From positions 124,001 to 188,000 of the forward strand of contig JAOTOL010001160.1 of assembly GCA_034440575.1 (NCBI GenBank): a stretch of DNA of 64,000 bases. The letters are read 5' to 3'. The stretch is from Imbricaverruca yamaguchii. Lineage: Eukaryota > Arthropoda > Thecostraca > Neoverrucidae. The position numbers and the translations under genes are program-made. The first letter of the stretch is position 1. The number at the start of each line of letters is the position of its first letter. Under the pieces are notes generated by a model that was not told the DNA's origin, did not search any database, and saw nothing but the letters and a program-made list of their open reading frames with translations. Shown in pieces: positions 58,062 to 64,000 of this stretch.

Positions 58062-58075
58062 TGTGTATGTGTGCA
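57971..58075. repeat. Compound (AT)n(GT)n microsatellite
   Basis: AT to about 58025, then GT with two interruptions to 58075. Confidence 0.97.
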
Positions 58076-58269
58076 TAAATGTGTCTTTGCTAACAGAGCG
58101 CCACCACGGCGACATGATGCATTACACTAATGGTCAATTGTCCTAAAAAATATGCTGTTCCCATTTTGAAGATGGCAATTCGGTCTGATCCGTTCCCCTG
58201 CTGGCACTCCTCCCTATTCACACCTAAAGGCGTTTTCATCACCAACTCTTCATCCGAGACCGCTCCACC

Positions 58270-58735
58270 GACCCGTCAGCTAACACCACTCCACCGGCCT
58301 GTCAGCTGACACATACTGACCGTAGGCTGATATAGGTTGACCGTCAGTTGGCACAGGCTAACCGTTGGCTGACCGTCGGCTGACCGTAGGCTGATAGAGG
58401 CTGATCATCAGCTAACACAGTCTGACCGTCAGTTAGTACATGCTGACACAGGCGGCTGACCGTCGGCTGACCGCATGCTAATAGATTGGGCGTCGGCTGA
58501 AGCAGACTGGCTGTCGGCTGACCCAAGCTAGCCGTCGGCTGACACAGACTGACCGTCGGCTGACACATGCTGACAGTAGGCGACACAGGCTGACAGTCGG
58601 CTGACACATGCTGACAGTAGGCGACACATACTGACCGTCGGCTGACACAGACTGACACTAGGCGACACAGGCTGACCGTAGGCCGATACTGGATGACCGT
58701 AGGCTGACAATAGGCTGACCGTCAGCTGACCGTCG
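58270..58735. repeat. Degenerate ~21-bp minisatellite, about 22 units
   Basis: CTGACCGTCGGCTGACACAGG and variants (CTGACAGTAGGCGACACAGG, CTGACCGTAGGCTGATA). More homogeneous at 58540-58680 than at the edges. Confidence 0.9.
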
Positions 58736-59071
58736 AACAGCGCCACCAATAGACAAGTCTTCTGCAAGGTCGCGTGCCGTGCCCATTCACTTGGAACCGA
58801 CTTGCCATAGCTACAGCCCGCTTTAATAGTAAGGTGTTGATCTGGAGCGTGATTGCAACGAAACGTGGACACAGTCTTCCGAGACGAAATGTAACCGGGT
58901 TGTTTTCTGAGTTGCGCTACAACCGCTCTCCTTTTGGTCGCCGCATCAAGAGTATGATGTCGACAGTATGTCGACATTACTCAGCTGTGATACGTGCTAT
59001 GAATAAATGTTATGAACTGCTGAAGCATTCACAGGCAGCAAGCAGGCCGTGGGGCTCTGGGAACAAATACC

Positions 59072-59073
<2 letters not shown>
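58736..59073. other. Unique sequence, no gene recognised
   Basis: Nothing recognisable. Confidence 0.45.

Positions 59074-59129
<56 letters not shown>
59074..59129. repeat. (AT)n microsatellite
   Basis: Uninterrupted AT run of about 56 bases. Confidence 0.98.
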
Positions 59130-59132
<3 letters not shown>

Positions 59133-60378
59133 TCTATCATTATGTGGTACTCTTAACATAATGTTTCTGAACTATTTTTTACTGGAAATTGTAGGGCCTC
59201 AGTGCAACTTTTAGGGACTCACCTATATTTTGGGTGGATCAGGGGCCAACTTCAGTGTCTCAACGCGAGTTGTCGAGACCCTGACATGAGTTTTTGTCGG
59301 GATCTCATTTGGCTTTTTCTGAGTCAGTGTTAACTCTTGCAAGTGCCGGTGGAATTTCTCAGTGTATCCGGTCAGGATTTTTTCCGGAGTCCAGTTCCAG
59401 TTTTCAGATCCCGCCGTGATCGTCGGCGCGATGAGGCCCTGGTCGACGGTTTTCCCATCCCCCGGCAGACATGTCCATGTCCTGCCTATGATTTTTGGCT
59501 CTTTGCCAAAATCTTATTCCCCCATTTATCCGGATTTTTACAGCCCTTGCGACGATTTTTTTTGTGACTCAATATGATTCTTGTGAACCCCGAAGTTGTT
59601 TTTGGAATTGGTATTACGCCGCCCGAAGCATTGCTCGAGGCGTTTGTCGCGATCTTTCGAGCCCCACAATGATATTTCGAGCCAAGATTATCGTTTGGGT
59701 GGAGTGGCTTCATGTTTCTCTGTCTCCTATATCATTTGTATGACTCCGTGCGATATTTTGGTGCTCGCGGAGTGATTTTTCATGGCATCGAGACCATTTT
59801 TTGGAGGCTCGCCACCTTTCAGAGGGGAGCAATTCCTCCTTTTGTCCCATTTCGTCACGCCACTGGCGTGAGGTATGCACCACCTAGTCATGGAAGAAAT
59901 ATGCTGCAGCATTTATCAGACATTTGCTCCTACCCCTTCCTGCTTACCGTGATCTGTACTTAACCTGCCTCGCCATACTGTTACTGCCTGCAGCACTGCG
60001 CTATGAGTGCGGTGGTCGGCAGGAAAATGCCAGCGCGGGTCCAATGGGAATGTGCTAGCTTTATGGAAATAAGACACATATTCGTGGAGAAGATGCTTTA
60101 ATCATTCCGATGAGCCCAACTTTGTCACATTTTGGTCATATTTAAGTACAGAATTGTCGTGAGAAGATTGGCTCAGTTGCCTACAGGCGGCCCAATTATT
60201 TAGCCCATGTGACATCATCGGTTGCCAAAAGACATTGGAGGGACCAGATGGGGCTGAGCCTGGCCATGCATTGCCACGGCTCCAGAATGTCGCCAAGAGG
60301 CGGCTGACGTCAGAGTGATGTGTTGTGACAGGCTCGGGGGATCGCTGGGCGCGTGCCGACGCCGCTCATCAAAACGGG
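59130..60378. other. Unique and irregular repeat-like sequence, no gene recognised
   Basis: Between 59200 and 59800 T-rich words (GATTTTT, TTTTTGT, GACTC, GAGACC, CGAGCC) recur at irregular spacing, giving overlapping short open frames. It resembles the reverse complement of 52240-53110 in style. No gene recognised. Confidence 0.4.
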
Positions 60379-60782
60379 CGCCTGGGCGTGGCCATAGGTC
60401 TGTGTGACGTGACGCCTAGACGTGGCTATACCTATGTGTGAGGTGACGCCTAGGGGTGGCCATAGCTGTGTGAGGTGACGCCTAGACGTGACCATAGCTG
60501 TGTGTGACGTGACGCATAGACGTGGCCATAGCTGTGTGTGACGTGACGCATAGACGTGGCTATAGCTATGTGTGACGTGACGCCTAGACGTGGCTATACC
60601 TATGTGTGAGGTGACGCCTAGACGTGACCATAGCTGTGTGAGGTGACGCCTAGGGGTGGCCATAGCTGTGTTACGTGACGCCTAGGGGTGGCCATAGCTG
60701 TGTAACGTGACGCCTAGGGGTGGCCATAGTTCTGTATGACGTGACGCCTAGACGTGGCCATAGTTCTGTGTGAGGTGTCGCG
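60379..60782. repeat. ~34-bp minisatellite, about 12 units
   Basis: Unit ACGTGACGCCTAGACGTGGC then TATAGCTGTGTGTG with variants (GGGGTGG for GACGTGG; AGGTGACG). Each unit has a TGACGTGACGC or TGAGGTGACGC motif. Confidence 0.95.
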
Positions 60783-60793
60783 TCTCGCCGTCG

Positions 60794-61462
60794 GCTCGAC
60801 AGCCCCGCTCGTCAGCCCCGCTCGTCAGTCCCGCTCGACAGCCCCGCTCGTCAGCCCCGCTCGTCAGCCCGCTCGTCAGCCCCGCTCGTCAGCCCGCTCG
60901 TCAGTCCCGCTCGTCAGTCCCGCTCGTCAGTCCCGCTCGTCAGCCCGCTCGTCAGTCCCGCTCGTCAGTCCCGCTCGTCAGCCCCGCTCGTCAGTCCCGC
61001 TCGTCAGTCCCGCTCGTCAGCCCCGCTCGTCAGCCCCGCTCGTCAGTCCCGCTCGTCAGTCCCGCTCGTCAGCCCCGCTCGTCAGTCCCGCTCGTCAGTC
61101 CCGCTCGTCAGTCCCGCTCGTCAGCCCCGCTCGTCAGTCCCGCTCGTCAGCCCCGCTCGTCAGCCCCGCTCGTCAGCCCGCTCGTCAGTCCCGCTCGTCA
61201 GTCCCGCTCGTCAGTCCCGCTCGTCAACCCCGCTCGTCAGTCCCGCTCGTCAGTCCCGCTCGACAGTCCCGCTCGTCAGTCCCGCTCGACAGTCCCGCTC
61301 GTCAGCCCCGCTCGTCAGTCCCGCTCGACAGTCCCGCACGTCAGCCCCGCTCGTCAGTCCCGCTCGTCAGTCCCGCTCGTCAGCCCGCTCGTCAGCCCCG
61401 CTCGTCAGTCCCGCTCGTCAGTCCCGCTCGTCAGTCCCGCTCGTCAGCCCCGCTCGTCAGCC
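60794..61462. repeat. 13-bp minisatellite, about 51 units
   Basis: Units CCCGCTCGTCAGT and CCCGCTCGTCAGC, with occasional 12-bp and CTCGACAG variants. Open frames of several hundred codons arise because the unit lacks stops. Confidence 0.97.
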
Positions 61463-61538
61463 GGCAGCTGCCAGCTCTGTACCGTGTCACCGGACGGCAA
61501 GCGCCGGCCAAAGTGGGTTCTCAATCAGCGGCACCAGC

Positions 61539-62752
61539 GTGTCTCACCTGCGGCCCACACCACCGGCCGGGCTGGTGGCCGCGTCTCGCCTGCGGCCCAC
61601 ACGTCCGCCCGGGCTGGAGGCCGTGTCTCACCTGAGGCCCACACCACCGGCCGGGCTGGCGGCCGTGTCTCGCCTGCGGCCCACACCACCGGCCGGGCTG
61701 GAAGCCGCGTCTCACCTGCGGCCCACACCACCGGCCGGGCTGGAGGCCGCGTCTCACCTGCGGCCCACACCACCGGCCGGGCTGGAGGCCGCGTCTCACC
61801 TGCGGCCCACACCACCGGCCGGGGGGGGGCCGCGTCTCACCTGCGGCCCACACCACCGGCCGGGCTGGAGGCCGCGTCTCACCTGCGGCCCACACCACCG
61901 GCCGGGCTGGAGGCCGCGTCTCACCTGCGGCCCAGCCGCGTCCACCTGCGGCCCACACCACCGGCCGGGCTGGGGCGCGTCTCACCTGCGGCCCACACCA
62001 CCGGCCGGGCTGGAGGCCGTGTCTCACCTGGGCCCACACCACCGCGGGGGGCCGCGTCTCACCTGCGGCCCACACCACCGGCCGGGCTGGCGGCCGTGTC
62101 TCACCTGCGGCCCACCACCACCGGCCGCCGGGCTGGAGGCCGCGTCTCACCTGCGGCCCACACCACCGGCCGGGCTGGAGCCTGTCTCACCTGCGGCCCA
62201 CACCACCGGCCGGGCTGGAAGCCGCGTCTCACCTGGGCCCACACCACCGCCGGGCTGGAGGCCGTTCACCTGCGGCCCACACCACCGGCCGGGCTGGAGG
62301 CCGTGTCTCACCTGCGGCCCACACCACCGGCCGGGCTGGGGCCGTGTCTCCCTGCGGCCCACACCACCGGCCGGGCTGGAAGCCGCGTCTCACCTGCGGC
62401 CCACACCACCGGCCGGGCTGGCGGCCGTGTCTCACCTGCGGCCCACACCACCGGCCGGGCTGGAGGCCGTGTCTCACCTGCGGCCCACACCACCGGCCGG
62501 GCTGGAAGCCGCGTCTCACCTGCGGCCCACACCACCGGCCGGGCTGGGCCGGTTCCTGCGGCCCACACCACCGGCCGGGCTGGAGGCCGTGTCTCACCTG
62601 CGGCCCACACCACCGGCCGGGCTGGAGGCCGCGTCTCACCTGCGGCCCACACCACCGGCCGGGCTGGAGGCCGTGTCTCACCTGCGGCCCACACCACCGG
62701 CCGGGCTGGAGGCCGCGTCTCACCTGCGGCCCACACCACCGGACGGGCTGGT
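61539..62752. repeat. 42-bp minisatellite, about 29 units
   Basis: Unit GGCCGGGCTGGAGGCCGCGT, CTCACCTGCGGCCCACACCA, CC. Several units between 61815 and 62350 carry small deletions or G-run expansions. 42 is a multiple of three, so open frames exist in several phases. On the minus strand each full unit reads GCCGCAG|GTGAGAC, a 5' splice consensus. Confidence 0.97.
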
Positions 62753-62759
62753 GGCGGGC

Positions 62760-62817
62760 AGGTCGCCGGCCGGCGGTGGACGGTCGGCGGCCGGCGGTCG
62801 GCGGTCGGCGGTCGGGG
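62760..62817. repeat. Short (CGGCGGT)n-type repeat
   Basis: CGGCCGGCGGT and CGGCGGT words in tandem. Confidence 0.85.
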
Positions 62818-63023
62818 ACTGCCTCTCCACTATTCCCCAGCCGACCCGTCGCCCCGTCGGCCGGCGACAATTACAGGATCAGTTCCTGGCGTTCCGTCCC
62901 TCTCCCTCCCCCTCCCACCACTTCCGCTGCAGCCGCGCCCGCCTCGGCGAGAAAGCATAGCGCCACGGTCCCTAAATGGCCGCAATGCAGCCGCGGGAGA
63001 TCTCCACTGCGCCAATTATGTCA

Positions 63024-63024
63024 G

Positions 63025-63104
<80 letters not shown>

Positions 63105-63110
63105 CTCTCC
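63024..63110. repeat. (CT)n microsatellite
   Basis: CT run with two small interruptions. Confidence 0.98.
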
Positions 63111-63571
63111 TATAGCTATTGAACTTGAGTGGACGAATGGGTGAATTTCCATATTTATATATAAAATATGTATCTAAGATTTCCTTATTAAGCTATTTGG
63201 TATTACGAGCTCTGTTCGTTACTTTTTTTATCGGTTGCAGCTTGAATACCTGTATACCTGGCAGATGACAATCACTTATCGTTTTGTAGGCATGACATAA
63301 ACCCAGGGTAAACAACGTTACAACAGTCAATGCTACTTTTGTTCAGACTCAGTTACCGCTTGATGGCGGCCGGAGCTGGATGAGCCTCACAACCTATTCG
63401 CTACATTACGCCAGGCTTCATCATCGGAAGAGCGCCAGGAATCGTACGGCAGAAACACTACAGCCAGCAGAGATAATGCATGATGTCTGGGCAACGGACA
63501 CACGTGTCACACCTGTCTGACGGCAAGGTAACTGGTGGTGACGTCATAACTTAGCCGCAATTTCTGCAGCG
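63111..63571. other. Unique sequence, no gene recognised
   Basis: Nothing recognisable. Confidence 0.45.
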
Positions 63572-63633
63572 GAGTCCATTTGGACGATATGGGATTTATG
63601 AGTCCATTTGGACTTATTAATCCCATATCGTCC
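63572..63633. repeat. Nested inverted repeat
   Basis: GGACGATATGGGA (63582-63594) is the exact reverse complement of 63621-63633. The 26-nt spacer holds AGTCCA-TT-TGGACT (63601-63614), itself a small hairpin, and AGTCCATTTGGAC also lies directly at the left edge (63573-63585). Confidence 0.92.
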
Positions 63634-64000
63634 TGCTCCTCCAGGAATATCGTGGACAGATGGCTCAGGGCTTACAGCCAGCCACTCTGGACCGACGATT
63701 CTCGACAGCGCTAATCTCTTATCAAGTACTTACGCTGCCGATTCGGAGCACGTTGGCCAGTTTTTTTGCGTGTTGTTTTTGGGCCGCTGCCTGTGCTAAG
63801 TGGCCAGGTCGCGCTTGGTGCCCCGCGACTTGAAACACCCGGCTCTGACACCAGTCGGTTACTTTTTGTTATTATTTTTGTTCCTAGGAGGGTATTTCGG
63901 CGTGTGCGTACTTCATCCCTGGCATGACAAGGCATTAGTGCGTGTCGAAGAATACAAAATATATTTCTTTGGTTACCCGGGTTGGGAAATTTTGTAGTTT
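63634..64000. other. Unique sequence to the window end, no gene recognised
   Basis: A 65-codon plus-strand frame (63800-63997) has a hydrophobic segment (FLLLFLFLGGYFGVCVL) but no recognised family. Confidence 0.4.

Noticed and set aside
60770..63115. 781-codon plus-strand open frame
   Set aside because: It runs through a 13-bp array, a 42-bp array and a CT tract without any recognisable domain; overlapping frames on both strands are equally open.

Overview
This window looks like non-coding DNA from a metazoan, probably an invertebrate. Three things point that way: long dinucleotide tracts (AT, CT, GT), a decayed non-LTR retrotransposon of the I/Jockey-like type that carries an RNase H domain, and a short interstitial TTAGG run, the telomeric motif typical of arthropods. 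The species cannot be named from the sequence. I find no intact protein-coding gene, no rRNA and no convincing tRNA. Nearly all long open frames lie in tandem arrays whose unit length is a multiple of three, or whose units simply lack stop codons in every frame.

Layout. 0-4 kb: mostly unique AT-rich sequence with an old ~177-bp satellite-like repeat (1121-1660), a TTAGG run (2746-2764) and a long AT tract (3832-3970). 4.3-8.3 kb: one copy of a dispersed repeat (minus strand), then a decayed LINE with recognisable endonuclease, reverse transcriptase, RNase H and C-terminal Cys/His segments (5050-7990) and repeated 3' flanking motifs. 8.9-9.4 kb: two small arrays. 9985-14135: two almost identical 2.08-kb tandem copies, each holding diverged 30-bp and 38-bp sub-repeats. 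14.3-21.8 kb: arrays of 19, ~22, 68 and 49 bp plus a ~390-bp CT tract. 21.8-31.3 kb: mostly unique DNA with a second copy of the dispersed repeat, a perfect 22-bp hairpin and a 65-bp array carrying a CRE-like site in every unit. 31.3-33.4 kb: 30-bp and 27-bp GC-rich arrays. 34.4-35.1 kb: a diverged two-copy repeat. 37.9-42.8 kb: a nearly continuous 5-kb block of four unrelated arrays (56, 18, 79 and 35 bp). 44.7-50.6 kb: arrays of 27, ~32, 31, 31 and 85 bp plus a GT tract. 53.5-58.7 kb: arrays of 60, ~38, 5 and ~21 bp. 60.4-62.8 kb: another abutting block of 34-, 13- and 42-bp arrays, followed by CT repeats.

About a quarter of the window is tandem array, made of more than twenty unrelated families. 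That density, the GC-rich arrays and the lack of genes would suit a subtelomeric or similar heterochromatic region, but this is inference. Indel-rich stretches inside two arrays and the near-identical 2.08-kb duplication also warn of long-read assembly error. The most interesting signals are the CRE/palindrome array (27.8-28.3 kb), near-perfect hairpins with 1-3-nt loops at several unrelated places, an array that repeats a consensus splice donor on the minus strand (61.5-62.8 kb), a 1.7-kb potential G-quadruplex array, and an unidentified dispersed repeat with conserved translated residues.
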